Assembly: GCF_000219585.1 (NCBI RefSeq)
Contig: NC_015731.1
Location: 558,001-622,000 of the forward strand
Source: Nitrosomonas sp. Is79A3
Lineage (GTDB): Bacteria > Pseudomonadota > Gammaproteobacteria > Burkholderiales > Nitrosomonadaceae
Length of the DNA stretch: 64,000 nt
Direction: 5' to 3'
The notes under the pieces were generated by a model. The model saw only the letters and a program-made list of their open reading frames with translations. It was not told the DNA's origin and made no database searches. Shown here one piece after another: positions 46,990-57,434 of the stretch. Position 1 is the first letter of the stretch. Every line of letters begins with the position of its first letter. A program made the position numbers and the translations under genes.

Positions 46990-47553
46990 ATGAAAAATAT
47001 TAATCTGACACACCATTTTTTAATCGCTATGCCAACAATGGTGGACTCTTTGTTTTCCAAGACTCTGACGTATGTTTGTGAACACAATGAACAAGGCGCG
47101 CTGGGTATCGTTATTAATCGGCCCACTGATCTGACGCTGTGCAATCTTTTTAAACAACTCGGTATTTCACAGATGGACTCTCTCGCAGAATCAACGCCTG
47201 TGCTTTTCGGCGGACCTGTACAACTAGATTGCGGATTTGTATTACATCATCCGGTAGGTAAATGGCAATCGACATTGGTTGTCAATCAAGAAGTAGGGCT
47301 AACTACGTCACTGGATATCTTAAAAGCCATAGCAAATGCCGAAGGGCCTGAGCAAGTACTGATTGCGATGGGTTATGCTGGCTGGGCTGCGGGCCAAATT
47401 GAACATGAATTAGCACAAAACGCATGGCTAACGGTGCCAGCTTCGGCGGATGTGATATTTGATATGCCGTCCGAAGAAAGGCTACCTGCTGCGATGCAGC
47501 TATTGGGCATTACTAATTGTGCAAATCTTTCCAATGAAATTGGACATGCATAA
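46990..47553 (+). CDS. YqgE/AlgH family protein
   Basis: 187 residues from ATG 46990; GTG 46972 is also in frame, but [15 protein letters not shown] matches the usual start and length. Family motifs are [50 protein letters not shown] and [20 protein letters not shown]. Function is unsettled; it is almost always beside ruvX as here. Confidence 0.9.
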   Translation: MKNINLTHHFLIAMPTMVDSLFSKTLTYVCEHNEQGALGIVINRPTDLTLCNLFKQLGISQMDSLAESTPVLFGGPVQLDCGFVLHHPVGKWQSTLVVNQEVGLTTSLDILKAIANAEGPEQVLIAMGYAGWAAGQIEHELAQNAWLTVPASADVIFDMPSEERLPAAMQLLGITNCANLSNEIGHA

Positions 47554-47565
47554 ATATCATTACGG

Positions 47566-48051
47566 ATGACAGAAAATTTTTCGGATGGGCAGCCGGAGTA
47601 TCAGTCACTAGAGCAGCTTCCTCAGGGGGCCGTATTAGCTTTTGATTTTGGGAAGAAGCGTATTGGTGTGGCGATTGGCAATAACATGCTGGGTATAGCA
47701 CGTCCCCTCATGACGATTGATAACGAAGTGACAGAACAGCGTTTTGCAGTGATTGCTCAATTGCTCGACACATGGCAGCCGGTTTTATTGGTGGTCGGTC
47801 TGCCCATGCATAGTGATGGAACAGCTCATGAGCTGACACAATTAAGCCAGCGCTTCGCGCGACGTTTGGCAGGGCGTTTTAACATCAAGGTAATCTTGAA
47901 AGATGAACGCTATACTAGCCAAATGGCCAGTGCCGCATTACGCGAAGCGGGTATTGCCGGAAGAAAACAAAAATCAGTGCTGGATCAAGTGGCCGCACAA
48001 CAAATACTCCAATCATTCTTTGACGAACAGCATGCAATTACCAGACGCTGA
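47566..48051 (+). CDS. ruvX: Holliday junction resolvase-like RuvX (YqgF)
   Basis: 161 residues. RNase H-fold motifs: VLAFDFGKKRIGVAIGN (first Asp), VVGLPMHSDGTAHEL and ILKDERYTSQMAS (Glu), with LDQVAAQQILQSF at the C terminus. Thought to process 5' ends of rRNA precursor or junction DNA. It starts 12 bases after yqgE and overlaps pyrR by 20 bases. Confidence 0.92.
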   Translation: MTENFSDGQPEYQSLEQLPQGAVLAFDFGKKRIGVAIGNNMLGIARPLMTIDNEVTEQRFAVIAQLLDTWQPVLLVVGLPMHSDGTAHELTQLSQRFARRLAGRFNIKVILKDERYTSQMASAALREAGIAGRKQKSVLDQVAAQQILQSFFDEQHAITRR

Positions 48052-48538
48052 GATTTTACTCAAAAGTCTCGCAAAAAAAATACGATCTGATGGCGGTAAG
48101 GATTTTGTACTTGTGGGTATTCACACGGGCGGAGTTTGGCTGGCTGAACGCCTGCATCAGGAACTTGGAATTACACAGCCGCTAGGAACGCTGGATGTGT
48201 CTTTTTACCGCGATGATTTCGATAAAATCGGTTTGCATTCACAGGTTAAGCCATCAGAAATACCTTTTGAAGTGGAAGGAGCGCATATTATATTGGTTGA
48301 TGATGTGCTGCATACCGGGAGGACAATTCGTGCAGCAGTCAATGAATTATTTGATTACGGCCGCCCTGCCTCCATTAGTTTGGCTACTTTGGTTGACCGG
48401 GGCGGCAGGGAATTGCCGATCGCTGCGCAATTTACCGGCATAGTGCTTGAATTGCCGGCCGATAAAATGCTGGAATTGAAACGGGAAGAAAGCGGAAAGT
48501 TAAGTCTGAATTTGTATGATAAGAGTCTTCCAGAATGA
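48032..48538 (+). CDS. pyrR: Bifunctional PyrR (pyr regulator/uracil phosphoribosyltransferase)
   Basis: 168 residues from ATG 48032, which lies inside the ruvX end. The frame opens earlier, but this [13 protein letters not shown] start is the PyrR one. The PRPP-binding motif is [16 protein letters not shown], with [14 protein letters not shown] upstream. In Bacillus PyrR controls attenuation of pyr mRNA. In proteobacteria its regulatory role is less sure. Coupled to pyrB by ATGA. Confidence 0.9.
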   Translation: MQLPDAEILLKSLAKKIRSDGGKDFVLVGIHTGGVWLAERLHQELGITQPLGTLDVSFYRDDFDKIGLHSQVKPSEIPFEVEGAHIILVDDVLHTGRTIRAAVNELFDYGRPASISLATLVDRGGRELPIAAQFTGIVLELPADKMLELKREESGKLSLNLYDKSLPE

Positions 48539-49494
48539 TCAATAGGAATCCGCAACTCGATGAAAATGGTGTGCTGCAGCATTTACTGACAACGGAAGGA
48601 TTGCCGGCTTCTATTTTGCTGCATATATTGGATACTGCCGAATCATTCGTGGGTGTCACCGAACGTGATGTCAAAAAGATCCCATTGCTGCGTGGAAAAT
48701 CGATATTCAATCTTTTTTTTGAACCCAGTACACGCACACGAACGACATTTGAAATTGCTGCCAAGCGTTTGTCGGCAGACGTCATCAATCTCAATATTGC
48801 AGTTTCTGCGCAATCCAAGGGTGAGACATTACTGGATACAGTCAATAATCTCACCGCGATGAATGCGGACATGTTTATTGTGCGGCATGCACAGAGCGGT
48901 GCTGCTCATTTGATTGCCAAGCATGTCCGGTCAGATGTTCATGTGATTAATGCTGGTGATGGGAGTCATGCACATCCGACACAAGCTTTGCTGGATATGT
49001 TCACAATCCGGCGCTACAAACGGGATTTTCATAACTTGCGCGTAGCTATTGTTGGCGATATTCTGCATTCCAGAGTAGCACGCTCCCAGATTCATGCATT
49101 GACTACACTGGGCGTGCCGGAAGTTCGCGTGATTGCACCTAAGACTTTGTTACCAAGAATGGTGGAGCGGCTGGGTGTGCATGTTTATCACGATATGGCG
49201 AAGGGGCTCAAAGATGTTGATGTAGTGATGATGTTGCGTTTGCAAAATGAACGGATGAAAGGCGCGAACTTACCCAGCTCGGAGGAATTTTTTAAATACT
49301 ATGGACTTACTCCGGATAAATTATCCCTCGCCCGGCGTGACGCGATCGTTATGCACCCTGGTCCGATGAATCGCGGTGTGGAAATCGATTCTGCGGTTGC
49401 CGATGGCAAACAGTCTGTAATTTTGTCTCAAGTCACATTCGGTATAGCGGTGCGTATGGCTGTGATGTCAATTCTGGCAGGCAATCAGGTCTAA
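48535..49494 (+). CDS. pyrB: Aspartate carbamoyltransferase catalytic chain
   Basis: 319 residues. Carbamoyl phosphate motif [12 protein letters not shown], then [30 protein letters not shown] (catalytic His) and [12 protein letters not shown] (the PLP-like C-terminal loop of ATCases). It makes carbamoyl aspartate. No pyrI is present. The adjacent gene encodes a dihydroorotase-like partner, an arrangement known in Pseudomonas. Confidence 0.96.
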   Translation: MINRNPQLDENGVLQHLLTTEGLPASILLHILDTAESFVGVTERDVKKIPLLRGKSIFNLFFEPSTRTRTTFEIAAKRLSADVINLNIAVSAQSKGETLLDTVNNLTAMNADMFIVRHAQSGAAHLIAKHVRSDVHVINAGDGSHAHPTQALLDMFTIRRYKRDFHNLRVAIVGDILHSRVARSQIHALTTLGVPEVRVIAPKTLLPRMVERLGVHVYHDMAKGLKDVDVVMMLRLQNERMKGANLPSSEEFFKYYGLTPDKLSLARRDAIVMHPGPMNRGVEIDSAVADGKQSVILSQVTFGIAVRMAVMSILAGNQV

Positions 49495-49504
49495 GGTTGT
49501 CATC

Positions 49505-50779
49505 ATGAAAATTCATATTAAAAATGGACGTCTGATTGACCCAAAACAGGGTGCCGATACTGTTCAGGATATTTTTATTTCGAAAGGTAAAATCATTGCA
49601 ATAGGTACGGCTCCTAATGAATTTCAACCCAGCCGAGTCATTGATGCAGAATCGTTAATAGTATGCCCAGGTTTGGTTGATTTATCTGTACGCTTGCGTG
49701 AGCCTGGATTGGAATATAAAGCGACTCTTGAATCCGAAATGGAAGCGGCGGTTGCCGGAGGGGTAACAAGTTTTGCATGCCCGCCGGATACGGATCCGCC
49801 GTTAGATGAACCGGGTTTGGTAGAAATGTTGAAACATCGTGCCAAGAATCTTAATCGGGCACATGTTTACCCCATCGGTGCACTCACTCAGGGATTGCGC
49901 GGAGAACGCTTGACTGAAATGGCCGAATTAAACGACGCGGGATGTGTTGTTTTTGGCCAGCCGGATGGCTTGTTACCTAATCTGCGGGTGCTCATGCAGG
50001 CGATGCGGTATGCCTCTACATTTGGTTTTAGCGTGTGGCTACGTCCACAAGAGATTAGTTTGACTAATGACGGCGTGGCGCATGATGGCGAAGTGGCAAC
50101 CCGGCTGGGCCTGCCTACAGTTCCAGTCTGTGCGGAAACAATAGCTATATCCAATATTATTTTGTTGGCCAAAGAAACAGGGGTCAGAGTGCATTTGTGC
50201 CGGATTTCCAGTGCGGAAGGATTAACAATGGTTCGCGCAGCTAAACAGCAGGGTTTGCCGATGACTTGTGATGTGACGATTAATCATCTGCATTTATCTG
50301 ATATGGATATTGGTTTTTTTGATTCGAATTGTCATCTGATGCCGCCATTGCGTAGCTCGAGTGACCGGGACGCGCTACGCAATGGTTTGTTGGACGGTAC
50401 GATTGACGCGATTTGTTCAGATCATGCGCCGGTAGACGAGGATGCCAAATTGTTGCCGTTTGGTCAGTCTGAGATCGGTGCAACAGGCGTGGAATTATTG
50501 CTGCCATTAACTTTAAAATGGGGCAATGAAATGCGCTTGCCTTTACTTCAAGTTTTGGCAAAAATCACATCAGAACCGGCTGAAATATTGGGAATTGACG
50601 CCGGACATCTGTCTGTCGGGAGTGCCGCTGATATCTGTATTTTTGATCCGGACTATTATTGGAAAGTGACAGCATCAGCCATTTTAAGTCAAGGGAAAAA
50701 CACCCCTTTTATGGGTATGGAGTTACCGGGTGGTGTTAAATATACCTTGGTGAATGGACATATTGTTTATGAGCGCTGA
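49505..50779 (+). CDS. pyrX: Inactive dihydroorotase homologue PyrC' (PyrX)
   Basis: 424 residues. The fold is that of dihydroorotase: GLVDLSVRLREPG (57-68), ACPPDTDPPLDEPG and the late SDHAPVDEDAK. But the metal ligands are lost: the usual HxHLR is SVRLR (Ser61, Arg63), MPNT is CPPDT, and the later His in HxS is Arg (CRISSAEG). In Pseudomonas such a PyrC' is required to assemble active PyrB. It starts 10 bases after pyrB. A catalytic dihydroorotase must be encoded elsewhere. Confidence 0.88.
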   Translation: MKIHIKNGRLIDPKQGADTVQDIFISKGKIIAIGTAPNEFQPSRVIDAESLIVCPGLVDLSVRLREPGLEYKATLESEMEAAVAGGVTSFACPPDTDPPLDEPGLVEMLKHRAKNLNRAHVYPIGALTQGLRGERLTEMAELNDAGCVVFGQPDGLLPNLRVLMQAMRYASTFGFSVWLRPQEISLTNDGVAHDGEVATRLGLPTVPVCAETIAISNIILLAKETGVRVHLCRISSAEGLTMVRAAKQQGLPMTCDVTINHLHLSDMDIGFFDSNCHLMPPLRSSSDRDALRNGLLDGTIDAICSDHAPVDEDAKLLPFGQSEIGATGVELLLPLTLKWGNEMRLPLLQVLAKITSEPAEILGIDAGHLSVGSAADICIFDPDYYWKVTASAILSQGKNTPFMGMELPGGVKYTLVNGHIVYER

Positions 50780-50849
50780 ACGACGGGATATCTTGTTTAT
50801 CCATAGAAATAACACGATGCAATTTGTTTAACTGATTAATTGGAGCAAC

Positions 50850-52943
50850 ATGTCAAACCCATTACTTGATTTTTCCGGACTGCCTCGTTTTGCAGAAATA
50901 AAGGATGAACATATTACGCCAGCCATTGATGTGCTGCTGAAAGAGAATCGTGCAGTAGTTGAAAAAGTGCGTGGAGATGATCAACCGCCTACCTGGCAAA
51001 ATTTTGTTCAGCCAATGGTAGATGCGAGTGAACGTTTGTCACGCGCTTGGGGGCAGGTCTCGCATTTGAATGCGGTGATGAATAGCCCGCAGCTTCGGGA
51101 AATCTATAATCAGAATCTTCCATTGATTACTCAGTTTTATGCCGAATTGTCGCAAGATTTGCTGTTGTTTGAAAAATTTAAGCAGTTACGTGGAAGTGGG
51201 GTATTCGATCAACTGACCCCGGCGCGAAAAAAAATTATAGAAAATGAATTGAGAGATTTTCGTTTAGGCGGCGCGGAATTGCCATCTGATAAAAAACAAC
51301 GGTTCTTGCAGATCCAAGAAGAGCTATCGAGCTTGTCTTCAAAATTCAATGATAATTTGTTGGATGCCACGAATGCTTTTTCATTATTCATTGAGGATGC
51401 AGAAACCGTAGCGGGTATTCCGGCTGATGTATTACAGACAGCCAGAGAATTGGCTGCAGCAGATTCCAAAACAGGCTGGAAGTTTACCTTGCATATGCCA
51501 TCGTATCTTCCGGTGCTGCAATATGCCGACAATCGCGATTTTCGCGAAAAGATGTACCGTGCTTATGCCACGCGTGCCAGCGAGTTTGATGACCAGACTG
51601 GATCGGATAAGGACAATATGCCGCTCATTAACAAGATCTTGGCGCTGCGCCAAGAAGCGGCGCAAATGCTGGGTTATGAGAATTATGCTGAAGTTTCGCT
51701 GGCAACAAAAATGGCGACTTTCCCGCAGCAGGTTCTGGATTTCCTAAGAAAGCTAGCGGCTAAAGCAAAACCATATGCTGAACAGGATCTACAAGCCCTC
51801 CGGCAATTTGCAGCTGAGAAGCTGGGCCTGGCAGAACTTGAAGCTTGGGATTTGGCTTATGTCAGTGAAAAATTGCGTGAAGAACGCTACGCTTTTTCTG
51901 ATCAGGAAATCAAACAATACTTCCCGGAGGATAAAGTGCTGGCCGGCATGTTTAAGCTGGTGGAAAAGCTATATGGCATCCGTATCGTTTCCGCAGCGGC
52001 TTCATGCAATATTCAGTGCTGGCACCCGGATGTAAAGTTTTTTGATATTCATGACGCCAATGGACAGTTAATTGGTCAATTTTATTTGGATCTCTATGCG
52101 CGCCCTACAAAACGCGGCGGTGCCTGGATGGACGATGCCGTTACACGCCGGCGAATTGAAAATCAGCAAACAGGAAAGCATGTCATACAAATACCTGTTG
52201 CATACCTCACCTGTAATTTCTCGGCACCTGTCACTATTAATCAGCAAATCCGCCCGGCTTTATTTACGCACAATGAAGTGATCGTATTATTTCATGAGTT
52301 TGGTCATGGCTTGCATCACCTGCTGACACAAGTTGAAGATTTGGGTGTGTCAGGCATCAACGGTGTTGAATGGGATGCGGTAGAACTGCCTAGCCAGTTT
52401 ATGGAGAATTTTTGTTGGGAATGGGATGTGCTGACCGGGATGACGCAACATGTTGATACAGGCGCATCGCTACCCAGAGCCTTATTTGATAAGATGCTGA
52501 AAGCCAAGAATTTTCAGAGTGGACTGCAGATGCTGCGGCAGATTGAGTTCGCACTTTTTGATATGCATGTGCATTTTGATTTTAAGCCAAATGGTGACAA
52601 GACTGTGTTACAGTTATTAAATGATATTCGAAAAGCTGTAGCTGTAATTATTCCACCCGACTTTAATCGTTTTCCGAATAGTTTTGCGCATATTTTTGCG
52701 GGAGGTTATGCGGCAGGCTATTACAGTTATAAATGGGCGGAAGTACTGTCAGCGGATGCTTATAGTATGTTTGAAGAAACTGCTTCCGACGGTGTTGTCA
52801 ATGCAGCGACTGGTGCACACTTTCTTGAAGAAATTCTTGCGGTCGGAGGGAGTCGCTCTGCACTGGAGTCGTTTATTGCTTTTCGTGGGCGTGAACCTGA
52901 GCTGGACGCACTACTGCGTCATAATGGAATGGAAATCGTCTGA
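50850..52943 (+). CDS. prlC: Oligopeptidase A PrlC (M3 family)
   Basis: 697 residues. Zinc motif FHEFGHGLHHLL (about 482-486) with the downstream Glu in NGVEWDAVELPSQFMENF. The N-terminal domain LLDFSGLPRFAEIKDEHITPAID is typical. It degrades signal peptides and cytosolic oligopeptides. It starts 70 bases after pyrX on its own ribosome site (TTGGAGCA). Confidence 0.95.
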   Translation: MSNPLLDFSGLPRFAEIKDEHITPAIDVLLKENRAVVEKVRGDDQPPTWQNFVQPMVDASERLSRAWGQVSHLNAVMNSPQLREIYNQNLPLITQFYAELSQDLLLFEKFKQLRGSGVFDQLTPARKKIIENELRDFRLGGAELPSDKKQRFLQIQEELSSLSSKFNDNLLDATNAFSLFIEDAETVAGIPADVLQTARELAAADSKTGWKFTLHMPSYLPVLQYADNRDFREKMYRAYATRASEFDDQTGSDKDNMPLINKILALRQEAAQMLGYENYAEVSLATKMATFPQQVLDFLRKLAAKAKPYAEQDLQALRQFAAEKLGLAELEAWDLAYVSEKLREERYAFSDQEIKQYFPEDKVLAGMFKLVEKLYGIRIVSAAASCNIQCWHPDVKFFDIHDANGQLIGQFYLDLYARPTKRGGAWMDDAVTRRRIENQQTGKHVIQIPVAYLTCNFSAPVTINQQIRPALFTHNEVIVLFHEFGHGLHHLLTQVEDLGVSGINGVEWDAVELPSQFMENFCWEWDVLTGMTQHVDTGASLPRALFDKMLKAKNFQSGLQMLRQIEFALFDMHVHFDFKPNGDKTVLQLLNDIRKAVAVIIPPDFNRFPNSFAHIFAGGYAAGYYSYKWAEVLSADAYSMFEETASDGVVNAATGAHFLEEILAVGGSRSALESFIAFRGREPELDALLRHNGMEIV

Positions 52944-53168
52944 ACGGAAAGTATTGTATGTTGCTGAATAAATAATTTCATAAAGTACCCAGAGTAATTT
53001 GTCGTATATTAAAAACTTGGTATTTGATTTATTAGAGACTTTTTAATTTTTGCGCGCAATATCAATTTATAGCTGACCTGAACGAATAACACTTTGTGAT
53101 GGCGCGTATTGAACCATTTTTATAAATGTGGCAAGATCCATCGAATTTTTATTAGAATAAATAAGAAC

Positions 53169-53933
53169 ATGATTAATACTATCCGTTTCAAAGTTACTGC
53201 TTGTCTGGTATTAGGTTTATTTTTAACTGGTTGTGCTTCGACAAAAACGAATAACCAGAATGGTCCTTATGATCCTCTGGAACCTATGAATCGCGCTGTT
53301 TTTAATTTTAATGAAATGGTGTACGACAATGTTTTTGATCCAGTTGCCAGAGGTTATAAGAAGGTTACTCCCGATCCTATTGAATTGGTGGTTGGAAATT
53401 TTTTCTCCAATCTAAACGATGTGGTGGTGATAACTAACTCTGTTCTTCAGTTGAATTATAAGAGCGCACTCGCAAGCAGTACACGATTATTGATTAATAC
53501 TACTTTTGGTATATTTGGCTTAATCGACATTGCCAGTGATATCAGTGCGGCAAGCGATATTAATCTTAACAAGCGCAATGAAGATTTCGGTCAGACACTG
53601 GGACACTATGGAGTTGCCAGTGGACCTTACATAGTTTTACCTTTCTTGGGACCAAGTTCCGCCCGTGATACATTCGGTATTGCTGTTGATGGTTTCTTTA
53701 TGGATCCCGTTACACAAGGGGTAACAGGTGTTTTTATGAAAGATGTTGCTTATCTTAATACGACTGCGCTACGTTTACCGGTTGCAGCTGCGAGGACGAT
53801 CAATGCGCGTGCGCAATTTCTTGATGACGATAAAACGCTTGAAGAGGCTGCATTGGATAAGTATGAATTTACACGTGACGCCTATTTGCAAAGACGTACC
53901 AGCTTAGTGAACAACAGTAGTGAGGCTAAATAA
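53169..53933 (+). CDS. mlaA: MlaA/VacJ outer-membrane lipoprotein
   Basis: 254 residues from ATG 53169; an in-frame ATG at 53109 would add 20 polar residues ahead of the signal peptide, so it is rejected. Lipobox LTGC (in CLVLGLFLTGCAST). The family core is YDPLEPMNRAVFNFNEMVYD, FFSNLNDVVVITNSVLQLNYKSALASS and GHYGVASGPYIVLPFLGPSSARDTFG. MlaA removes mislocalised phospholipids from the outer leaflet with OmpC. No mlaFEDCB operon is seen here. Confidence 0.93.
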   Translation: MINTIRFKVTACLVLGLFLTGCASTKTNNQNGPYDPLEPMNRAVFNFNEMVYDNVFDPVARGYKKVTPDPIELVVGNFFSNLNDVVVITNSVLQLNYKSALASSTRLLINTTFGIFGLIDIASDISAASDINLNKRNEDFGQTLGHYGVASGPYIVLPFLGPSSARDTFGIAVDGFFMDPVTQGVTGVFMKDVAYLNTTALRLPVAAARTINARAQFLDDDKTLEEAALDKYEFTRDAYLQRRTSLVNNSSEAK

Positions 53934-53942
53934 AAAATACGG

Positions 53943-53965
53943 CAGTTGATTTTGAACATCAACTG
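53943..53965 (+). terminator. Short hairpin after mlaA
   Basis: CAGTTGAT (53943-53950) pairs with ATCAACTG (53958-53965), 7-base loop, weak T-run (ACTATTTT). It lies 9 bases after the mlaA stop. The stronger hairpin at 54044 may be the main terminator. Confidence 0.55.
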
Positions 53966-54043
53966 ACTATTTTGCTAAGTATTGAAATAACAGGGCACTG
54001 CATTTTTTATTGCGTGTATATCATTGCTGGACAATTAAATAGA

Positions 54044-54091
54044 GCACATTGATTAGTGGAAAATTTTCCTAAATCAATGTGCATATTTTTT
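54044..54091 (+). terminator. Strong terminator upstream of rubredoxin
   Basis: GCACATTGATT (54044-54054) and AATCAATGTGC (54072-54082) pair exactly, with an inner palindrome GGAAAATTTTCC (54058-54069), followed by ATATTTTTTTAT. It ends 31 bases before the rubredoxin start and separates the two transcripts. Confidence 0.8.
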
Positions 54092-54121
54092 TATCACTTC
54101 ATATAAAGAAAGTGAAAATAG

Positions 54122-54286
54122 ATGAAAAGATTCCAATGTAATATATGCGGATTTGTTTATGATGAATCAATTGGTGATCCGGAGCACGGTATTAAAGCAA
54201 GTACACGGTGGAAAGATATTCCGGCAAACTGGATCTGTCCCGAGTGTGGAGTGAGTAAAACTGATTTTGAAATGGTGGAGATCTAA
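54122..54286 (+). CDS. Rubredoxin
   Basis: 54 residues. Iron ligands Cys6 and Cys9 in CNICGFVYD, and Cys39 and Cys42 in CPECGVSKTDFE. An electron carrier with a single Fe(Cys)4 centre. The stop TAA overlaps the ATG of the reductase gene by one base, so the pair are co-translated electron-transfer partners. Confidence 0.95.
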   Translation: MKRFQCNICGFVYDESIGDPEHGIKASTRWKDIPANWICPECGVSKTDFEMVEI

Positions 54287-55437
54287 TGGGTAATCCGGTT
54301 GTTATTGTAGGAAGCGGATTGGCCGGTTATGCGGTGGCGCGAGAGCTACGTAAACTGAATGCCGAGATTCCCATCGTTATGATATCTGCCGATCACGGTG
54401 GTTTTTATTCCAAGCCAATGCTGTCAAATGCTTTATCAACCGGGAGAACTCCCGAATCTATTCTGAACGGCGATGCTGTTCAGATGGCGTCACAATTGAA
54501 AATTATTATCCGTCCTCATTGCCGTGTGGTCGCTATTGATGAACCTGGATATGCGGTGACATTAATTAACGGTGAAAAAATATTCTATGATCGACTAGTC
54601 CTGGCGCTAGGTGCAGATCAAGTGCGCTTGCCATTATTGGGCGATGGCATAGAAAAGATATTAACCATTAATGATCTCGATGATTATAAAAAGTTTCGTG
54701 ATGCATTGGATGGGAAAAAAAGAGTCAGTATTATTGGTGCAGGTTTAATAGGTTGTGAATTTGCCAATGATTTGGCAACTACTGGTTACCATGTGGATGT
54801 GATAGATATTAGCGCGCAGCCGCTGGGGCGTCTTTTGCCGCCCGCGGGCGGTGCTTTTATACAGCAGAAGCTGGAAGCATCGGGTGTGGTTTTTCATTTA
54901 AATGCAACTACGCAATCGGTTGATCAAATGCAAGATCACTTACGCATAACGTTTGCTAACGGTGCATCAATAGAAACCGATATTATATTGTCAGCTGTAG
55001 GACTGCGTCCGCGTACGCAACTTGCTGCCGCAGCGGGTATTCCGGTCAATCGCGGCATTGTGGTGAACCGCTTGCTGCAAACCCAATTTAGTAATATTTA
55101 TGCTTTGGGTGATTGTGCAGAAGTTGAAGGGAAAGTATTACCTTTTGTGATGCCGATTACGCATGCGGCCAGAGCCATAGCAGCAACACTTGCAGGAAAA
55201 TCAACCCCAGTCCTCTATCCTGCAATGCCAGTAATTGTAAAAACGCCGTCATGTCCAACAGTGGTTTCGCCACCAGATTTTAGTATCAAGGGTGAGTGGC
55301 ATGTTGATGCTGATATAGACGGTGTAAAAGCTTTTTATCGGGATGATGCCGGCAACTTATTAGGCTATGCTTTATTGGGCGTAGCGATTAAGGAAAAAAA
55401 TAACCTTACAGCCCAGTTACCTCCAGTATTACTATAA
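54286..55437 (+). CDS. NAD(P)H-rubredoxin reductase (FAD)
   Basis: 383 residues. Two Rossmann motifs: VVIVGSGLAGYAVARELR for FAD and VSIIGAGLIGCEFANDLA for NAD(P)H; the FAD end motif is IYALGDCAEVEG. The closest family is rubredoxin or ferredoxin reductase (AlkT/RubB type). Gene overlap with rubredoxin gives the natural substrate. Possible roles are superoxide or NO handling or an alkane-type hydroxylase; none is in the window. Confidence 0.9.
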   Translation: MGNPVVIVGSGLAGYAVARELRKLNAEIPIVMISADHGGFYSKPMLSNALSTGRTPESILNGDAVQMASQLKIIIRPHCRVVAIDEPGYAVTLINGEKIFYDRLVLALGADQVRLPLLGDGIEKILTINDLDDYKKFRDALDGKKRVSIIGAGLIGCEFANDLATTGYHVDVIDISAQPLGRLLPPAGGAFIQQKLEASGVVFHLNATTQSVDQMQDHLRITFANGASIETDIILSAVGLRPRTQLAAAAGIPVNRGIVVNRLLQTQFSNIYALGDCAEVEGKVLPFVMPITHAARAIAATLAGKSTPVLYPAMPVIVKTPSCPTVVSPPDFSIKGEWHVDADIDGVKAFYRDDAGNLLGYALLGVAIKEKNNLTAQLPPVLL

Positions 55438-55504
55438 AAAACAATTTTTGTTTTTGACAATCAATCTTTTAACTGGCAATTAGTATAAATACTGAGCATT
55501 TGCA

Positions 55505-56119
55505 ATGATGAAATTTTTATTTGATCTTTTTCCCGTTATTTTATTTTTCTTGGCTTTTAAGCTGTATGATATTTTTGTTGCAACTGCTGTTGCTATAGTG
55601 GCGGCTATTGTGCAGATTGGCTGGCTTTGGTTTCGCCGACGTGAAGTGGACAAAATGATGTGGATAAACCTGGCTATTATCGTTATCTTTGGTGGTGCTA
55701 CATTAATATCCCAGGATGAAACATTTATTAAATGGAAACCGACTGTATTGTATTGGTTAATTGCAACTGTTTTGCTGGTATCGAATCTAATTTTCAGAAA
55801 AAACCTGATTCAAACAATGCTCGAAAAACAAATTGTTGTGCCATTATTTGTTTGGAATAGGTTAAATCTGAGCTGGATCGGTTTTTTTCTAGCAATGGGT
55901 TGTATCAATCTTTATGTTGCATTCAGTTTTTCGGTAGATACATGGGTTACCTTTAAATTATTTGGCGCCACTGGATTAATGCTTGTTTTTATCATAGTGC
56001 AAATGATGATGATCGGGAAATATCTGAAAGACATGCCTTCAGCAGTAGTTGAAAATGTAACTGTCAATGAACAAGATAATCTGGAAAAAATAGAAAATAA
56101 AGCGAGTAAAGAGAGATGA
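55505..56119 (+). CDS. yciB: Inner membrane septation protein YciB/IspZ
   Basis: 204 residues, starting [22 protein letters not shown]. About five to six membrane helices and the family motifs [26 protein letters not shown] and [15 protein letters not shown]. It affects cell envelope integrity with YciA/YciI neighbours in many genomes. It overlaps yciI by ATGA. Confidence 0.9.
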   Translation: MMKFLFDLFPVILFFLAFKLYDIFVATAVAIVAAIVQIGWLWFRRREVDKMMWINLAIIVIFGGATLISQDETFIKWKPTVLYWLIATVLLVSNLIFRKNLIQTMLEKQIVVPLFVWNRLNLSWIGFFLAMGCINLYVAFSFSVDTWVTFKLFGATGLMLVFIIVQMMMIGKYLKDMPSAVVENVTVNEQDNLEKIENKASKER

Positions 56120-56421
56120 TGCTGTACGTCATAAATGGTGAAGATGTGCCGAATAGCCTGGAAAAAAGAATGGCAGTGCGTCCAGAACACTTAAAAAGAA
56201 TTCAAGCATTACAAGAAGCAGGACATTTAATTCTGGCAGGCCCCTATCCGTCTATCGATAGCCATGACCCGGGGCCAGCAGGTTTCTCAGGCAGTCTGAT
56301 TGTGGCAGAGTTTGAGTCCCTCGAGGCAGCACAGGCTTGGGCGGATGCAGATCCTTATGTTAGCTCAGGGGTTTATCGGAGAGTGACCGTTAAACCTTTT
56401 AAAAAGGTATTGCCTGCATAG
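56116..56421 (+). CDS. yciI: YciI family protein
   Basis: 101 residues. The motif [25 protein letters not shown] contains the conserved His of the YCII ferredoxin-like fold, and [29 protein letters not shown] ends it. Function unknown, probably an enzyme with His-Asp chemistry. Two ATG codons (56116, 56119) are both plausible. It follows yciB, a common pairing. Confidence 0.88.
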   Translation: MMLYVINGEDVPNSLEKRMAVRPEHLKRIQALQEAGHLILAGPYPSIDSHDPGPAGFSGSLIVAEFESLEAAQAWADADPYVSSGVYRRVTVKPFKKVLPA

Positions 56422-56585
56422 GACGTCTGTAATTGTACTTCTTTCAATAGTTTCAAATAGTTTTAAATGGTTTCAATGTAAATGATGGTATGTAAAGATT
56501 CACGCCTATTAAGTTAAGGCGTATACTTTCGGCAATATATTCTGGCGAATATAAATTTTATCCAAATCACAAAAAAGGAAATTCC

Positions 56586-57380
56586 ATGCGTTTGACGAAA
56601 TTTTCACAAGTAATGATAGTTAGTATTCTGGGCTTGAGCGCACTATCAGTTCAGGCTCAATCAACAGGCGTTGTGGCTAAGGTGAATGGCGTAGCGATTC
56701 CGCAATCGCGTCTGGAATTGATGGTGAAAGCAAACGTGGCGCAGGGCCAGCCAGATGGTCCGGAAATGAGAAAGGCTTTGCGTGAAAATCTAATTGCAGA
56801 AGAAATTCTTGCACAAGAAGCGACAAAAAAGAAATTGGATAAGAATCCAGAAGTGATTGCGCAACTTGAATTAGCTCGTCAATCAGTACTAGTCAGAGCA
56901 TATCAAGCGGATTACATAAAAAATAATGCAGTCAATGACGATACTTTACGTAAAGAATATGAAGTTCTGAAAGTGCAGATGGGTGATAAGGAGTATAAGG
57001 CTCGCCATATTTTAGTGGAAAGTGAAAGTGTGGCCCGGGATATTATTGCTAGTCTCAAGAAGGGTGCTAATTTTGCCAAAATCGCTGAGGAAAAATCTAT
57101 AGATGATGGCAGTAAGGAAAATGGCGGTGAACTTAACTGGAGTCCACCAGCAGCTTATGTCAGGCCTTTTTCTGAAGCACTAGTGAAATTATCGAAAGGT
57201 GGATTGACAGAGCAGCCCGTGCAGACTTCTTTCGGTTGGCATGTAATCCAATTAATGGATATACGACCAATGGAAGTCCCTGCGTTTGAAGAAGTAAAAC
57301 AGAATATACAGCAACGAGTTTTACAACGTGAATTCGCGACGGTTGTACAAGATTTACGCAGTAAAGCAAAAGTCGAATAG
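56586..57380 (+). CDS. Periplasmic PpiC-type peptidyl-prolyl isomerase (SurA/PrsA-like)
   Basis: 264 residues. Signal peptide (core MIVSILGLSALSVQA). An N-terminal SurA-like helical part (GVVAKVNGVAIPQSRLELMVKAN) precedes the parvulin domain YKARHILVESESVARDIIASLKKG ... GGELNWSPPAAYVRPFSEALVKLSKG ... FGWHVIQL. It likely helps fold outer-membrane proteins. A repeated TTTCAAAT-like tract lies in the 164-base gap upstream. Confidence 0.9.
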   Translation: MRLTKFSQVMIVSILGLSALSVQAQSTGVVAKVNGVAIPQSRLELMVKANVAQGQPDGPEMRKALRENLIAEEILAQEATKKKLDKNPEVIAQLELARQSVLVRAYQADYIKNNAVNDDTLRKEYEVLKVQMGDKEYKARHILVESESVARDIIASLKKGANFAKIAEEKSIDDGSKENGGELNWSPPAAYVRPFSEALVKLSKGGLTEQPVQTSFGWHVIQLMDIRPMEVPAFEEVKQNIQQRVLQREFATVVQDLRSKAKVE

Positions 57381-57434
57381 TTACCTATCACATTTTGCAT
57401 TTATACCCCGATTAGATTGGATTGTAGGGTTGTT

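Noticed and set aside
47903..48031. Extended N terminus of pyrR
   Set aside because: This part lies inside ruvX in another frame; PyrR homologues begin at MQLPDAEIL.
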